A stretch of DNA of 64,000 bases from Pseudomonas sp. 14P_8.1_Bac3 (GCF_025466085.1 NZ_JANLOD010000019.1:1-64000), one strand, 5' to 3'. Counted from the stretch's first letter, positions 17,911-28,394 are shown. Numbers and translations are program-made. The notes: generated by a model not told the origin, from the letters alone.

Positions 17911-19634
17911 CCCAGCATCTGGCTCAACACCGCGCGCAGCTTGCCGGGCTTCACCGGTTTGTTCAGCAGCGGCGCGTCGAGCCGCTGCAATGAACGTCGG
18001 CACTGATCAGTACGATCGGCCGTGATGATCACCGCCGGAATCGTCCGGCTGAAATGCTCGCGCAAATGCCGAACCACTTCGCAGCCGACCACCCCGTGAT
18101 CGAGGTGATAGTCCGCCAGGATCAACTCCGGTGCATGGCCCTGCAACGCAGTCAGCGCCGAGGCTTCATCGGTGGCCGTGACCACTTCGCAGCCCCATTG
18201 CCCGAGCAACGCGCTCATGCTTTCCAGGATGCTCACCTCATTGTCCAGCACCAGCAGGCGCCGGCCCGGCAACGGGTTGCCCGTACCCGGCTGGGGCACC
18301 GCAAGACTGAGGGGCAACGGCACTTCCTCGGAGATAGGCACATCGATGCTGAACATCGAACCGCGGCCGGGCAGCGAATGCACCTGGATCCGGTAATCGA
18401 GGATCTTGGCGATGCGCTCGACGATCGCCAGCCCCAGGCCAACGCCCTTGCGGTCGGCGGCGCGGCCGACATCCAGTTGATTGAATTCGAGGAAAATCGA
18501 ATCGAGGCGATCCGCCGGGATGCCACGCCCGGTGTCCCAGACTTCCAGGCGCAGGCGGTCGCCACGACGGCGGGCGCCGAGCAGGATGGTGCCCTGGTCG
18601 GTGTAGCGGCAGGCGTTGCTGAGGAAGTTGCGCAAGATGCGAGTCATCAGCCGCAGGTCGGTGCGAATGGCGTAATCGCCCATGTGCGCGCGCAATCGCA
18701 AGCCGGCCGCTTCAGCCACCGACTGGAATTCCGACACCAGCGGCCCGAGTAATTCGTCCAGGCGGTATAGGGCGACGTCGGGCCTGACCGCGGCCTGATC
18801 GAGACGGGAAATATCCAGCAAGTCGGTGAGCAGGTCTTCCGCGCCTTCCAGGGCCTGGTGGGTGCGCTCGACCAGCACCTGCTCGACCTCCGGCAACCGC
18901 CGCTCGCGCAAGGTCGAGATCAGCAAGCGTGCGGCGTTCAATGGCTGCAACAGATCGTGACTGGCGGCGGCAAGATATTTGTCCTTGCTGCGATTGGCCG
19001 CTTCGGCGGCGTCGCGGGCATCGCGCAAGGCTTCGGCGATCTGCTTGCGCTGGGTGATCTGCTGTTGCAGGTTGCGATTGGCCTCGAGCAATTCATTGGT
19101 ACGCGCGGTGACCCGCTGTTCCAGTTCGTCATTGAGCTGTTGCAAGCGCTGCTGGGCCAGTTTGCGTTCGGTGATGTCTGCGACAAAGCCTTCCACCAGC
19201 CCTTCCTGATCGGGCTTGAGCAACAGGTTCATCAACACGTCGAGGCTGCTGCCGTCCTGGCGGCGCAATTGTGTTTCGTAGCCGTGCAGGCTGCCTTGGT
19301 GGCGGAGGATTTCGCCGATGTTTTCCAGCTCCTGCGCACCGCCGACAAACAGGTTGCTCGCCAGGTCCGCCAGGGAAAACAGCACTTCCTGCGGGTTTTG
19401 ATACCCCAGCATGCGCGCCAGCGCGGGGTTGGCCGCGCGCATCCCTTCCTGCAGGCTGGCCTGGAAAATCCCGTGCACAGCGTTTTCAAACAGCCATTTG
19501 TAGCGATTGCGCTCGGCTTCGAGTTCGTCGAGGCGCGCGTTGAGTTCGGGGTAATGGCTTTTGCGCGCCGAGTGGCTGCTTAAACCGAGTAACCCGGCCA
19601 GTGCCCGTTGCTGCTCGTCAGAGGGCTTCGCCAT
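17907..19634 (-). CDS. PAS hybrid sensor histidine kinase, ErcS-like
   Basis: A 575-residue cytoplasmic hybrid kinase. A PAS domain (about 45-160) and a coiled coil come first. The HisKA box follows with ASHDLLQPLNAARLL, then an ATPase domain (RILRNFLSNACRY, WDTGRGIP, GVGLGLAI) and a receiver domain at the C-terminus (LILADYHLDHG). There is no membrane segment or output domain. In Pseudomonas aeruginosa a similar kinase (ErcS) sits beside ercA and takes part in the cascade controlling ethanol oxidation. The ATG at 19634 has GAGG upstream and lies inside the end of ercA, a 17-nt overlap that couples the two. Confidence 0.85.
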   Translation of the reverse strand: MAKPSDEQQRALAGLLGLSSHSARKSHYPELNARLDELEAERNRYKWLFENAVHGIFQASLQEGMRAANPALARMLGYQNPQEVLFSLADLASNLFVGGAQELENIGEILRHQGSLHGYETQLRRQDGSSLDVLMNLLLKPDQEGLVEGFVADITERKLAQQRLQQLNDELEQRVTARTNELLEANRNLQQQITQRKQIAEALRDARDAAEAANRSKDKYLAAASHDLLQPLNAARLLISTLRERRLPEVEQVLVERTHQALEGAEDLLTDLLDISRLDQAAVRPDVALYRLDELLGPLVSEFQSVAEAAGLRLRAHMGDYAIRTDLRLMTRILRNFLSNACRYTDQGTILLGARRRGDRLRLEVWDTGRGIPADRLDSIFLEFNQLDVGRAADRKGVGLGLAIVERIAKILDYRIQVHSLPGRGSMFSIDVPISEEVPLPLSLAVPQPGTGNPLPGRRLLVLDNEVSILESMSALLGQWGCEVVTATDEASALTALQGHAPELILADYHLDHGVVGCEVVRHLREHFSRTIPAVIITADRTDQCRRSLQRLDAPLLNKPVKPGKLRAVLSQMLG

Positions 19635-20781
19635 AGACGACCTCGACGTCACGCTGACTGGACTCGCGCGGATTGGTCAGGATGCACGGGTCGTGCATGG
19701 CGTGTTGCGACAGGAACGGAATGTCCGCCGTGCTGACCCCGTGCAAGCCAAGGGTTTCGTGGAAGCCGATGGCGTGCTTGAGAGCGATCAGGTGTTCAAC
19801 CAGACGCCCGCAGATCTGCCGGTGATTGAGGCCACGGCAATCGATGCCGAACGTCTCGGCGATCACCTTGAAACGTTCCGGCGCCGAGCTGTAGTTGAAC
19901 GCCACCACGTGTTCCACCAGCACCGCGTTGCACAAGCCATGGGGCAGGTCCAGGAAACCGCCGAGGCTGTGGGACATGGCGTGCACCGCACCGAGGATCG
20001 CGTTGGAAAACGCCAGCCCGGCCTGCATGCTGCCGAGCATGATCTTCTCGCGCAGGGCGATGTCCGTCGGGTTGGCGATCATCTGCACCAGATTGCCATT
20101 GATCAGGCGCATGGCTTCCAGTGCATGGGGGTCAGTCAGCGGCCCGTGCCCGGTGGAGACGAAGGCTTCGATGGCGTGCACCAGCGCGTCGATGCCGGTG
20201 CAGGCCGACAGGAACGGGTCCATGCTCAGGGTGGTTTCCGGGTCGATCAGCGATACGTCCGGCACCACCGCCTTGCTGACGATGGAAAATTTCATGCGTT
20301 CTTGCTGGTTGGAGATGATCACGAATTGCGAGACGTCCGCCGAGGTGCCGGCGGTGGTCGGGATCAGGATCAGCGGCGGACTGGGCACGCGGACGGTGTC
20401 CACGCCTTCGAACTCAAGGATGCTGCGACCGTGGGCGACGACGATGCCGATGCCCTTGCCGCAGTCCATCGGGCTGCCACCGCCGACCGCGACGATCACG
20501 TCGCAATGGTTTTCCCGATACAGTTCGGCGCCGAGCATGACTTCCTCGACCCGTGGGTTGGGCGAGACGTCGCTGTACAGGACGTAATCGATGCCGATGG
20601 CTTGCAGGCTGGCTTCGACATCGGCTACCCAACCGGCGGCAATCACCCCGGGATCGCTGACCACCAGGACCTTGCGCGCGCCAAAGGTCTTGGCGTAATT
20701 GCCGACGTTGTGCCGGCAACCGGCACCAAAGATGATTTCAGGCGAAACGAATTTACGCAGCTGGCTGAGACTCTGGCTCAT
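19618..20781 (-). CDS. ercA: Iron-containing alcohol dehydrogenase ErcA
   Basis: A 387-residue group III alcohol dehydrogenase. The NAD-binding GGGSPMDCGKGIG lies at about 98-110. The metal-binding stretch AMSHSLGGFLDLPHGLCNAVL supplies His ligands. In Pseudomonas aeruginosa ErcA is needed for proper regulation of quinoprotein ethanol oxidation rather than for bulk catalysis, and may make or remove a signal. It is the first gene of a pair with the ErcS-like kinase. A role in control is therefore inferred from context. Confidence 0.9.
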   Translation of the reverse strand: MSQSLSQLRKFVSPEIIFGAGCRHNVGNYAKTFGARKVLVVSDPGVIAAGWVADVEASLQAIGIDYVLYSDVSPNPRVEEVMLGAELYRENHCDVIVAVGGGSPMDCGKGIGIVVAHGRSILEFEGVDTVRVPSPPLILIPTTAGTSADVSQFVIISNQQERMKFSIVSKAVVPDVSLIDPETTLSMDPFLSACTGIDALVHAIEAFVSTGHGPLTDPHALEAMRLINGNLVQMIANPTDIALREKIMLGSMQAGLAFSNAILGAVHAMSHSLGGFLDLPHGLCNAVLVEHVVAFNYSSAPERFKVIAETFGIDCRGLNHRQICGRLVEHLIALKHAIGFHETLGLHGVSTADIPFLSQHAMHDPCILTNPRESSQRDVEVVYGEAL

Positions 20782-20892
20782 TGGAAAGCCTGTTTTTTAT
20801 TGTTTTGAAAGGTAGAGCCACACTAACCCATCCGGTGGTGAATGCAATCAGACCAATGGCTGGGTGCACTCAACCCGCTTCACCGCAGTTCC

Positions 20893-20984
20893 CTGTGGGA
20901 GCGAGCCTGCTCGCGATGACGATGTGTCAGCTACTTTCACTGTTGGATGTGCCGGCCCCATCGCGAGCAGGCTCGCTCCCACAG
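20893..20984. repeat. Inverted REP pair
   Basis: REPs at 20893-20918 and 20959-20984 (stem GCGAG-CCTG-CTCGC) lie between ercA and the end of the pqq operon, all on the minus strand. Confidence 0.9.
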
Positions 20985-21000
20985 GGATTTGGGGTGTTGG

Positions 21001-22143
21001 TTATCCGCGGTAGATCAGGCGAGATGCCTTTTCGTTGCGCAGGGTCAGGTGCTCCATCCCCTGCCCCGGCGCATCTGCCTCTGCGCGGGCCTTGAGGATG
21101 ACGCCGTGATGCGGCGATTTGCTGCACACCGGGTCGGCATTCTCTGCATCGCCCGTCAGCATGAACGCCTGGCAGCGGCAGCCGCCGAGGTCCTTGTGTT
21201 TTTCATCGCAGGAGCGGCACGGCTCCTTCATCCAGTCATCGCCACGAAAGCGGTTGAAGCCAAACGAATCGGTCCAGATGTGCTCGATGCTGTGCTCGCG
21301 CACGTTGGGAAACTGCACCGGTAACTGGCGGGCACTGTGACAAGGCAACGCCGTACCGTCCGGGGTGATGTCGAGGAACAGATTGGCCCAGCCGTTCATG
21401 CAGGTCTTGGGGCGCTCCTCGTAGTAATCCGGGGTGACGAAGATCAGCTTGCACGCATGGCCCTGGGCTTCGAGCCGCTCGCGGTAGTCGTTGGTGATGC
21501 GTTCGGCACGCTGCAATTGTTCACGGGTCGGTAACAACCCGGCGCGATTGAGTTCGGCCCAACCATAGAACTGACACGTGGCCAATTCGACAAAATCCGC
21601 TTCCAGCTCCAGGCACAGGTCGATGATGCGGTCGATCCGGTCGATGTTGTGCCGATGGGTCACGAAGTTCAGCACCATCGGATAACCGTGAGCTTTCACG
21701 GCGCGGGCCATCGCCAGTTTCTGCGCGAAGGCTTTGTGCGAACCGGCGAGCATGTTGTTGACCGTTTCGTCGGCCGCCTGAAAGCTGATCTGGATATGGT
21801 CCAGCCCGGCCACCTTGAAATCGGCGATCTTCTGCTCGGACAGGCCGATGCCCGAGGTGATCAGGTTGGTGTAGTAACCCATGTCCCGGGCGGCCTTGAT
21901 CAGCTCGGCGAGGTCCTGACGCACCAGCGGCTCGCCACCGGAAAAGCCCAATTGCGCCGCGCCCATGTCGCGTGCCTCGCGGAATACGCGAATCCATTCT
22001 TCAGTGCTCAACTCCTCGCCGTGCCGGGCGAAGTCCAGTGGATTGGAGCAATAAGGGCATTGCAGCGGGCAGCGATAGGTCAGCTCCGCCAGCAGCCAAA
22101 GCGGCGGTCCCGGACGCGAGTCATTCAATCCAGAATTGGGCAT
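21001..22143 (-). CDS. pqqE: PQQ biosynthesis radical SAM enzyme PqqE
   Basis: A 380-residue radical SAM/SPASM enzyme that joins the Glu and Tyr side chains of PqqA, the first step of PQQ formation. The SAM-cluster motif CPLQCPYC (C-x3-C-x2-C) is at about 21-28, and C-terminal cysteines ([21 protein letters not shown]) bind auxiliary clusters. The start was placed at MPNSG, which matches the family N-terminus. It overlaps pqqD by 23 nt, consistent with coupled translation of the PqqD-PqqE pair. Confidence 0.96.
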   Translation of the reverse strand: MPNSGLNDSRPGPPLWLLAELTYRCPLQCPYCSNPLDFARHGEELSTEEWIRVFREARDMGAAQLGFSGGEPLVRQDLAELIKAARDMGYYTNLITSGIGLSEQKIADFKVAGLDHIQISFQAADETVNNMLAGSHKAFAQKLAMARAVKAHGYPMVLNFVTHRHNIDRIDRIIDLCLELEADFVELATCQFYGWAELNRAGLLPTREQLQRAERITNDYRERLEAQGHACKLIFVTPDYYEERPKTCMNGWANLFLDITPDGTALPCHSARQLPVQFPNVREHSIEHIWTDSFGFNRFRGDDWMKEPCRSCDEKHKDLGGCRCQAFMLTGDAENADPVCSKSPHHGVILKARAEADAPGQGMEHLTLRNEKASRLIYRG

Positions 22144-22393
22144 GGGCCACCTCCAGAAACGCCAGCACGTCCTCGTCGATCCCCGGCACGCCGGGGAAAC
22201 TCGCGGACAACAGATCGATGATGGCCGCCACGCTGCGCTCGCCGTTGACCCGTTCGAGAATCTGCCCGGCACTGGCATTCAGTTTGATCATGCCTTCGGG
22301 GTACAGCAGCACATGGCAATCCTGTCGCGGCTCCCACTGCAGACGAAACCCCTGGCGCAGCATCGGCGAGTAAGCCCGTTTGATCAGGCTCAC
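22121..22393 (-). CDS. pqqD: PQQ biosynthesis peptide chaperone PqqD
   Basis: A 90-residue protein that binds the PqqA precursor and presents it to PqqE. Family motifs are [20 protein letters not shown] and [10 protein letters not shown]. The GTG at 22393 overlaps the pqqC stop (GTGA) and gives the normal length. Its 3' end lies inside pqqE. Confidence 0.95.
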   Translation of the reverse strand: MSLIKRAYSPMLRQGFRLQWEPRQDCHVLLYPEGMIKLNASAGQILERVNGERSVAAIIDLLSASFPGVPGIDEDVLAFLEVAHAQFWIE

Positions 22394-23142
22394 AGGGCGA
22401 TCCCCCGATGCCACACAGCGTCCCGGGTGACGGTGTGATAAGGCGGTCGTTCCAGTTCGTAGGCCATGCTCATGGCATCGAGCATGCTCCACAGCACGTC
22501 GAGCTTGAATTGCAGGATCTCCAGCATGCGTTGCTGGCTTTGGAGCGTGACGTAATGCGCGAGGGTGATGCGCAAACCGTGCTCGACATCCCGCCGCGCC
22601 TGGCTGAGGCGTGTGCGGAAGTAGTCGTAGCCAGCGACGTCGATCCACGGGTAATGCGTCGGCCAGGCGTCGAGTCGGGACTGATGGATCTGTGGCGCAA
22701 ACAGTTCGGTCAGGGAACTGCTGGCCGCTTCCTGCCAGCAGGCGCGACGGGCAAAGTTGACGTAGGCGTCCACGGCGAAACGCACGCCGGGCAACACCAG
22801 CTCCTGGGACAGAATCCGTTCACGCTCCAGCCCCACCGCCTCGCCGAGGCGCAGCCAGGCCTCGATGCCGCCTTCGCTGCCCGGCACGCCGTCGTGGTCG
22901 AGCACGCGTTGCAGCCATTCGCGACGCACCTCGCGGTCGGGGCAGTTGGCCAGAATCGCGGCGTCCTTCAGGGGGATGTTCACCTGGTAGTAGAAGCGAT
23001 TGGCGACCCAGCCCTGAATCTGCTCGCGGGTGGCGCGGCCGGCGTACATGGCTTGGTGGAACGGGTGATGAATGTGGTAGTAGGCGCCTTTGGCCCGCAG
23101 CGCGGCTTCGAATTCGCTGGGGGACAGGGGGGTGTCGGTCAT
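22390..23142 (-). CDS. pqqC: Pyrroloquinoline-quinone synthase PqqC
   Basis: A 250-residue all-helical oxidase that carries out the last ring closure and eight-electron oxidation to PQQ. Signature stretches include [29 protein letters not shown] and [19 protein letters not shown]. The start MTDTPLS gives the standard length; an in-frame ATG 63 nt upstream lies in the REP-containing spacer. The gap to pqqB is unusually long and holds a REP pair. Confidence 0.96.
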   Translation of the reverse strand: MTDTPLSPSEFEAALRAKGAYYHIHHPFHQAMYAGRATREQIQGWVANRFYYQVNIPLKDAAILANCPDREVRREWLQRVLDHDGVPGSEGGIEAWLRLGEAVGLERERILSQELVLPGVRFAVDAYVNFARRACWQEAASSSLTELFAPQIHQSRLDAWPTHYPWIDVAGYDYFRTRLSQARRDVEHGLRITLAHYVTLQSQQRMLEILQFKLDVLWSMLDAMSMAYELERPPYHTVTRDAVWHRGIAL

Positions 23143-23181
23143 TGAGTCTCTCCGGGAAATCTTTGATGTCTGATCCGGCCT

Positions 23182-23255
23182 CTTCGCGGGCAAGCTCGCT
23201 CCCACAGTGTTCTGCAGTGTTCACAAAACCTGTGGGAGCGAGCCTGCTCGCGATG
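23182..23255. repeat. REP pair inside the pqq operon
   Basis: REPs at 23182-23207 and 23230-23255 occupy the 123-nt gap between pqqB and pqqC. Only 22 nt separate them, so a stable hairpin in the pqq mRNA is expected. Confidence 0.9.
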
Positions 23256-23265
23256 GGGCCATCAG

Positions 23266-24180
23266 CTACAGCTCAATACTCATGCCGTCATAAGCCACCT
23301 CAATCCCCCGCCGCTCCAGCAGTGCCCGCTCCGCGGAGTCTTCATCAAGAATCGGATTGGTGTTGTTGATATGGATCAGCACCTTGCGCTGCCGAGGCAA
23401 GCCCTCCAGCACGTCGAGCATGCCACCCGCCCCGCTCTGCGGCAGATGCCCCATCTCACGGCCAAGGCTCTGGCCGACTTCGCACACGCGCATCTCGTCG
23501 TCGCGCCACAAGGTACCGTCGAGCAACAGGCAATCAGCGCGCTGCATCCAGCTCAGGACTTCATCGTCGACTTGCCCAAGGCCTGGCGCGTAGAACATCG
23601 CTGCGCCGGTGCGCAGGTCTTCGATGAACAGGCCGATGGTGTCGCCCGGCTGCGGGTTGCCCCGGTTCGGCGAGTACGGTGGCGCGTTGCTGACCAGCGG
23701 GATCGCGCGAAACTGTAATTGCGGGCAGGCCGCGATGTGGAACGGTTCGCGGTCCAGTCCGATCGGTTGCCACTGCAAGCCGCTATTCCAGTGCCTGAGC
23801 ATGTTGAACAGGGGAAAGCCGCTGCTCAGGTCCTCATGCACCCGCTCGGTGCACCACACCGTATGCGGGCAACCTTCGCGCAGGCTTAGCAGGCCGGTGC
23901 AATGGTCGATCTGGCTGTCCATCAGGACCACGCCGGCAATCGCGGTGTCGCGCAAACGACGTGCCGGTTGCAGCAGCGGAAAACTCTCGAGTTGCGCGCG
24001 AATGTCCGGGGAGGCATTGCACAACACCCAGTCCACACCCTGGTCACTCAGGGCGATGGACGACTGCGTACGCCGCTGCGCCCGCAGGCTGCCATTGCGC
24101 ACACCGGCGCACTGCCGGCAGTTGCAGTTCCACTGCGGAAAACCACCGCCGGCGGCGGAACCGAGAACGCGGATGTGCAT
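23266..24180 (-). CDS. pqqB: PQQ biosynthesis protein PqqB
   Basis: A 304-residue metallo-beta-lactamase-fold protein. It carries the N-terminal [19 protein letters not shown], a cysteine pair (CNCRQC) and the [11 protein letters not shown] metal motif. Known work points to an iron-dependent hydroxylase acting on the Glu-Tyr intermediate. The ATG at 24180 gives the standard length; the upstream ATG at 24216 overlaps a hairpin. It is separated from pqqA by that hairpin. Confidence 0.95.
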   Translation of the reverse strand: MHIRVLGSAAGGGFPQWNCNCRQCAGVRNGSLRAQRRTQSSIALSDQGVDWVLCNASPDIRAQLESFPLLQPARRLRDTAIAGVVLMDSQIDHCTGLLSLREGCPHTVWCTERVHEDLSSGFPLFNMLRHWNSGLQWQPIGLDREPFHIAACPQLQFRAIPLVSNAPPYSPNRGNPQPGDTIGLFIEDLRTGAAMFYAPGLGQVDDEVLSWMQRADCLLLDGTLWRDDEMRVCEVGQSLGREMGHLPQSGAGGMLDVLEGLPRQRKVLIHINNTNPILDEDSAERALLERRGIEVAYDGMSIEL

Positions 24181-24202
24181 GGATGATGCTCCGGGAGGCA
24201 GG

Positions 24203-24228
24203 CCCGGCCAACGCAACGGCTGGCCGGG
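24203..24228 (-). terminator. Stem-loop between pqqA and pqqB, likely attenuator
   Basis: CCCGGCCA (24203-24210) pairs exactly with TGGCCGGG (24221-24228) around a 10-nt loop. There is no U-tract. A hairpin here fits the known need for more PqqA peptide than PqqB-E: it could protect a short pqqA message or reduce read-through. Confidence 0.6.
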
Positions 24229-24235
24229 TAAACGA

Positions 24236-24307
24236 TCAACGATTGGCGAAATACATCGTCACTTCGAAGCCAATGCGCAGATCGGTAAACGCGGGTTTAG
24301 TCCACAT
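24236..24307 (-). CDS. pqqA: PQQ precursor peptide PqqA
   Basis: A 23-residue peptide ([11 protein letters not shown]...YFANR), the substrate from which PQQ is cut. The conserved pair Glu15 (GFEVTMY) and Tyr19 is present with the normal three-residue spacing. AAGAAGAGG, a strong ribosome-binding site, precedes the ATG. It is first in pqqABCDE. The protease gene pqqF is not in the window. Confidence 0.97.
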   Translation of the reverse strand: MWTKPAFTDLRIGFEVTMYFANR

Positions 24308-24450
24308 GGGTCAATCCTCTTCTTGTGCCGGGCAATTCCGGTGCAGCCATTAATGCACGGGGCGTGGAAGGCCCGAATGCTACTTTCGAACGAAGGTGTG
24401 GGGTGCGTTGGTAGGGGGTGCACGCCGTCATCAGAAACACACAAAACCAA

Positions 24451-24535
24451 TGTGGGAGCGAGCCTGCTCGCGATGAGGCCAGTCCATTCAGCAGTGAATG
24501 TCGGACCGCAATCGCGAGCAGGCTCGCTCCCACAG
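24451..24535. repeat. Inverted REP pair
   Basis: REPs at 24451-24475 and 24510-24535 lie between the pqqA promoter region and the end of the aldehyde dehydrogenase gene. The rest of the 253-nt gap shows no gene. Confidence 0.88.
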
Positions 24536-24560
24536 GGGGGGGACAGGCGAGTTTCAGGCT

Positions 24561-26081
24561 TTAGAAGAACCCCAGCGGATTGATGTCATAGCTCACCAGC
24601 AGGTTCTTGGTCTGCTGATAATGGTCGAGCATCATTTTGTGGTTCTCACGACCGACGCCGGATTTCTTGTAGCCGCCGAATGCGGCATGGGCCGGGTACA
24701 GGTGGTAGCAGTTGGTCCACACACGTCCGGCCTTGATCGCCCGGCCCATGCGGTAGGCACGGTTGATGTCGCGGGTCCACAGGCCGGCACCAAGGCCGAA
24801 CTCGCTGTCGTTGGCGATGGCCAGGGCTTCGGCTTCGTCCTTGAACGTGGTGACGCCCACCACCGGGCCGAAGATTTCTTCCTGGAACACGCGCATCTTG
24901 TTGTGGCCCTTGAGCAGGGTCGGCTGGATGTAATAGCCGCTGGACAGATCGCCTTCGAGGCGCTCCGCCGCGCCGCCGGTGAGCAGTTCGGCACCCTCCT
25001 CCTGAGCGATTTTCAGGTACGAGAGAATCTTGTCGTATTGCTGCTCCGACGCCTGGGCGCCGACCATGGTTTCCGTGTCCAGCGGATTGCCGCGCTTGAT
25101 CTTGATGATCTTCTTCATCACTTCGGCCATGAACGGCTCGTAGATCGACTCTTGCACCAGCGCCCGCGACGGGCAGGTGCAGACTTCGCCCTGGTTGAAG
25201 AACGCCAGCACCAGGCCCTCGGCGGCTTTCTCAATGAACTGCGGTTCGGCGTTCATGATGTCTTCGAAGAAAATGTTCGGCGATTTGCCGCCCAGCTCCA
25301 CGGTACTCGGGATGATGTTCTCGGCGGCGCAATGCATGATGTGCGCGCCGACCGGGGTGGAGCCGGTGAAGGCAATCTTGGCGATGCGTTTGCTGGTCGC
25401 CAGCGCTTCACCCGCTTCACGCCCGAAACCTTGCACGATGTTCAGCACACCGGCCGGCAGCAGGTCGGCGATCAACTCGGCGAAGACCATGATCGACAAC
25501 GGCGTTTGCTCGGCCGGCTTGAGCACCACGCAGTTGCCGGCGGCGAGCGCCGGGGCGAGTTTCCAGGCGGCCATCAGCAACGGGAAGTTCCACGGGATGA
25601 TCTGCCCGACCACGCCCAGCGGCTCGTGGAAATGGTAGGCGGTGGTCAGTTCGTTGATCTCGGCGGCGCCGCCTTCCTGGGCGCGGATGCAACCGGCGAA
25701 ATAACGGAAATGGTCGGCAGCCAGCGGCACATCGGCGTTCAGGGTTTCGCGCACGGCCTTGCCGTTGTCCCAGGTTTCGGTGACGGCGAGGATTTCCAGG
25801 TTCTGCTCGATGCGATCGGCAATTTGCAGCAGCACCCGCGAACGATCCTGAGCCGAGGTTTTACCCCAGGCATCGGCGGCAGCGTGAGCGGCGTCCAGGG
25901 CCTTGTCGATGTCAGCGGCGCTGGAGCGCGGGAACTCGGCGATGACTTCGCCGGTGATCGGCGAGGTGTTGGTGAAGTATTCGCCATTGACCGGAGCAAC
26001 GAACTCGCCGCCGATGAAGTTGCCGTAGCGCGCCTTGAAGGAAACGACGGCACCGGGTGTGCCGGGTTGTGCATAGATCAT
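24561..26081 (-). CDS. exaC: NAD-dependent aldehyde dehydrogenase (ExaC/PedI)
   Basis: A 506-residue aldehyde dehydrogenase. The catalytic Cys lies in [12 protein letters not shown], the general-base Glu in VELGGKSPN, and the cofactor loop is FTGSTPVG. It oxidises acetaldehyde and other aldehydes, made in the periplasm by the quinoproteins, to acids. Length and sequence fit ExaC of Pseudomonas aeruginosa and PedI of Pseudomonas putida. The position between pqqA and pedH supports this. AGAGG precedes the ATG. A dyad of the cluster type lies about 106 nt upstream. Confidence 0.93.
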   Translation of the reverse strand: MIYAQPGTPGAVVSFKARYGNFIGGEFVAPVNGEYFTNTSPITGEVIAEFPRSSAADIDKALDAAHAAADAWGKTSAQDRSRVLLQIADRIEQNLEILAVTETWDNGKAVRETLNADVPLAADHFRYFAGCIRAQEGGAAEINELTTAYHFHEPLGVVGQIIPWNFPLLMAAWKLAPALAAGNCVVLKPAEQTPLSIMVFAELIADLLPAGVLNIVQGFGREAGEALATSKRIAKIAFTGSTPVGAHIMHCAAENIIPSTVELGGKSPNIFFEDIMNAEPQFIEKAAEGLVLAFFNQGEVCTCPSRALVQESIYEPFMAEVMKKIIKIKRGNPLDTETMVGAQASEQQYDKILSYLKIAQEEGAELLTGGAAERLEGDLSSGYYIQPTLLKGHNKMRVFQEEIFGPVVGVTTFKDEAEALAIANDSEFGLGAGLWTRDINRAYRMGRAIKAGRVWTNCYHLYPAHAAFGGYKKSGVGRENHKMMLDHYQQTKNLLVSYDINPLGFF

Positions 26082-26186
26082 GGTGGGCCTCTGTCTGGGT
26101 CGATGCCTGTCGGACCGACAGGCGATGCACCGATACTAGAGAGCCCCGCCGGCCAGACGAATGCGCCGTTGGCAGGAGAGGCTCTC

Positions 26187-26198
26187 GTTATTTGGTAC
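26187..26198. promoter_or_regulatory. STAC-N4-GTAS-type dyad upstream of exaC (degenerate)
   Basis: GTTATTTGGTAC has one good half (GTAC on each strand) and one weak half. It lies 106 nt before the exaC start, the same distance as the sites before pedH and pedF. Confidence 0.4.
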
Positions 26199-26217
26199 TG
26201 GATTTCACACATTCCCT

Positions 26218-26435
26218 TGTAGGAGCGAGCCTGCTCGCGATGGACTCACAGGCGCCGCGGGGCGTCAGGCAGCCAGCGTCATCGTTGACGACCATCGCGA
26301 GCAGGCTCGCTCCTACAGTTGACGGCGTTCTCCTTGTAGGAGCGAGCTTGCTCGCGAAGAACGCCCAGCCACCGCGGGTATCCAGACAACCCGCGTCATC
26401 GTTGGCGACCATCGCGAGCAGGCTCGCTCCTACAG
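26218..26435. repeat. Two tandem REP pairs (BIME-like)
   Basis: Four REPs fill most of the 369-nt gap between exaC and pedH: 26218-26242, 26293-26318, 26335-26359 and 26410-26435. The two pairs share not only the REP arms but also inner bases (CGTCATCGTTGACGACCATC-like), so one pair looks like a diverged copy of the other. Confidence 0.9.
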
Positions 26436-26450
26436 GTTTTGGCGGTGTAT

Positions 26451-28226
26451 TCAGTGTTGGGCCACCAGCTCCTTCGGCAACTTGAACGTCCAGAGCATCC
26501 CGCCCTGGTTGAAGTCCTTCACGCGCTTGGCCACTTCACCGCCCCACAGCGGCACCGCGCCACCCCAACCCGAGAGCACCGAAACGTACTGTTCGCCGTC
26601 CATTTCCCAGGTCACGGGCGAACCGAGTACACCGGAGCCGGTCTGGAATTCCCAGACCTTCTCACCGGTCTTGGCATTGAACGCCTGAAGGAAGCCTTCC
26701 GGCGTGCCTGTGAACACCAGGTTGCCCTTGGTGGTCAGCACCCCGCCCCACAGCGGCGCGAAGTTCTTGTGGCGCCAGACTTCCTTGCCGGTTTTCGGGT
26801 CGATGGCGCGCAACACGCCGATGTAGTCTTCGTTCAGCGGTTTGATGGTGAAACCGGCGCCGAGGAATGCCGCGCCTTTCTTGTAGGCGATGCCCTCGTT
26901 CCAGATGTCCATGCCCCACTCGTTGGACGGCACGTAGAACAATCCGGTGTCGCGGTTGTAGGCCATCGGCATCCAGTTCTTCGCACCGAGAAACGCCGGG
27001 GCGACGAACACCGAGCTGCCCTTGGCCTCGGTGCCTGGCGCACCGGGACGGCTGGCCTCGTTGTAGATCGGCCGGCCATTCTTGTCGAGCCCGGTGGCCC
27101 AGGTGATCTTGTCCACGAACGGAAAGCCGCGGATGAATTTGCCGTTGGTGCGGTCCAGCACGTAGAAGAAACCGTTACGGTCCGCCGTCGCCGCCGCTTT
27201 GATTTCCTTGCCGCCCTCGGTGTAGTTGAACGAGATCAGCTCGTTGACGCCGTCATAATCCCAACCGTCGTGGGGCGTGCTCTGGAAGTGCCATTTGATG
27301 GTGCCGTCGTCAGGATTGAGCGCCAGACGCGACGACGAATAGAGGTTGTCGCCCGGACGCAGGTGCGAGTTCCACGGCGCCGGGTTGCCGGTGCCGAACA
27401 GCAACAGATTGGTTTCCGGGTCGTAGTAACCGCCGAGCCACGGTGCAGCGCCGCCGGTTTTCCACAGGTCGCCGGGCCAGGTCTTGCCGGCCTCACCACC
27501 GGAAATGCCGTTTTCTATCGCCTTGCCGTCCTTGTAGACGTAACCCATGTGGCCTTCGACCGTCGGACGCGTCCACAGCAAGTCGCCGTTTTTCGGGTCG
27601 TAGGCTTCGATCTTGCCGACCACCCCGAACTCACCGCCAGCCACGCCGGTGATCAGTTTGCCGTTGATCACCAAGGGCGCGGCGCTGATCGAATAGCCTT
27701 CCTTGTGATCGGCGACCTTCTTGCTCCAGACCACCTTGCCGGTGTCCTTGTTCAGGGCCACGAGCTTGGCGTCGAGGGTGCCGAAGAACACCAGGTCGCC
27801 GTACAGCGCGACGCCGCGGTTGATCACGTCGCAGCAAGGGCGGATGTCGTCAGGCAGGCGCGCATCGTATTGCCAGAGCTTCTTGCCGGTGCGCGCATCC
27901 ACCGCGAACACCCGCGAGTAGGAACCGGTCATGTACATCACGCCGTCCTTGATCATCGGCTGCGCTTGCTGACCGCGTTGCTTTTCGCCGCCGAAGGAGA
28001 ACGCCCAGACCGGGCGCAGGTCTTTCACGTTGTTGACGTTGAGGGTGTCGAGGGGGCTGTAGCGCTGACCCTGGACGCCCAGACCGTTGGTGACGATCTG
28101 CTCCGGGTTCTTGGGGTCCTGGAGAATGTCCTGGTCACTGACGGCGGCCAGTGCCGTGCCGGACAGCAGCATGGCGCTGAGCAACACACTCAGGACGAAG
28201 GGTTGGCGACGTGCGGGTTGGGTCAT
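26451..28226 (-). CDS. pedH: PQQ-dependent alcohol dehydrogenase, lanthanide type (PedH)
   Basis: A 591-residue periplasmic quinoprotein with a Sec signal peptide (cleavage near ALAAVS). It is an eight-bladed propeller with tryptophan-docking repeats and the vicinal disulfide Cys-Cys in [12 protein letters not shown]. The key point is Asp323-Tyr-Asp325 in WDYDGVNE. The extra Asp two residues after the catalytic Asp is the known mark of lanthanide-binding enzymes (XoxF, PedH). It should oxidise alcohols and aldehydes with La-Nd type ions plus PQQ and hand electrons to PedF. AGAGGTAG precedes the ATG. Confidence 0.93.
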   Translation of the reverse strand: MTQPARRQPFVLSVLLSAMLLSGTALAAVSDQDILQDPKNPEQIVTNGLGVQGQRYSPLDTLNVNNVKDLRPVWAFSFGGEKQRGQQAQPMIKDGVMYMTGSYSRVFAVDARTGKKLWQYDARLPDDIRPCCDVINRGVALYGDLVFFGTLDAKLVALNKDTGKVVWSKKVADHKEGYSISAAPLVINGKLITGVAGGEFGVVGKIEAYDPKNGDLLWTRPTVEGHMGYVYKDGKAIENGISGGEAGKTWPGDLWKTGGAAPWLGGYYDPETNLLLFGTGNPAPWNSHLRPGDNLYSSSRLALNPDDGTIKWHFQSTPHDGWDYDGVNELISFNYTEGGKEIKAAATADRNGFFYVLDRTNGKFIRGFPFVDKITWATGLDKNGRPIYNEASRPGAPGTEAKGSSVFVAPAFLGAKNWMPMAYNRDTGLFYVPSNEWGMDIWNEGIAYKKGAAFLGAGFTIKPLNEDYIGVLRAIDPKTGKEVWRHKNFAPLWGGVLTTKGNLVFTGTPEGFLQAFNAKTGEKVWEFQTGSGVLGSPVTWEMDGEQYVSVLSGWGGAVPLWGGEVAKRVKDFNQGGMLWTFKLPKELVAQH

Positions 28227-28336
28227 GGCGGCTACCTCTGCGGTTTTTTGTTATACCCGGGAAATTTTCCCGGTCTGGTGCAGATTCTTGAGCGCCACCG
28301 CCCTGGCAACAATTGCCCGCAGTGTTGAGATTGCTA

Positions 28337-28348
28337 GTCCCTTAGTAC
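28337..28348. promoter_or_regulatory. STAC-N4-GTAS-type dyad upstream of pedH (degenerate)
   Basis: GTCCCTTAGTAC, flanked by CTA, lies 111 nt before the pedH start. One half is exact. Confidence 0.45.
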
Positions 28349-28394
28349 AGGGTCGGAGGAGATGAACACCAACATGCGCGACCGACACGTCCCC

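Noticed and set aside
26218..26435. Repeats with regular spacing considered as a CRISPR array
   Set aside because: The units alternate in orientation, are themselves palindromic REPs and occur all over the window in intergenic DNA; there are no uniform spacers or cas genes.
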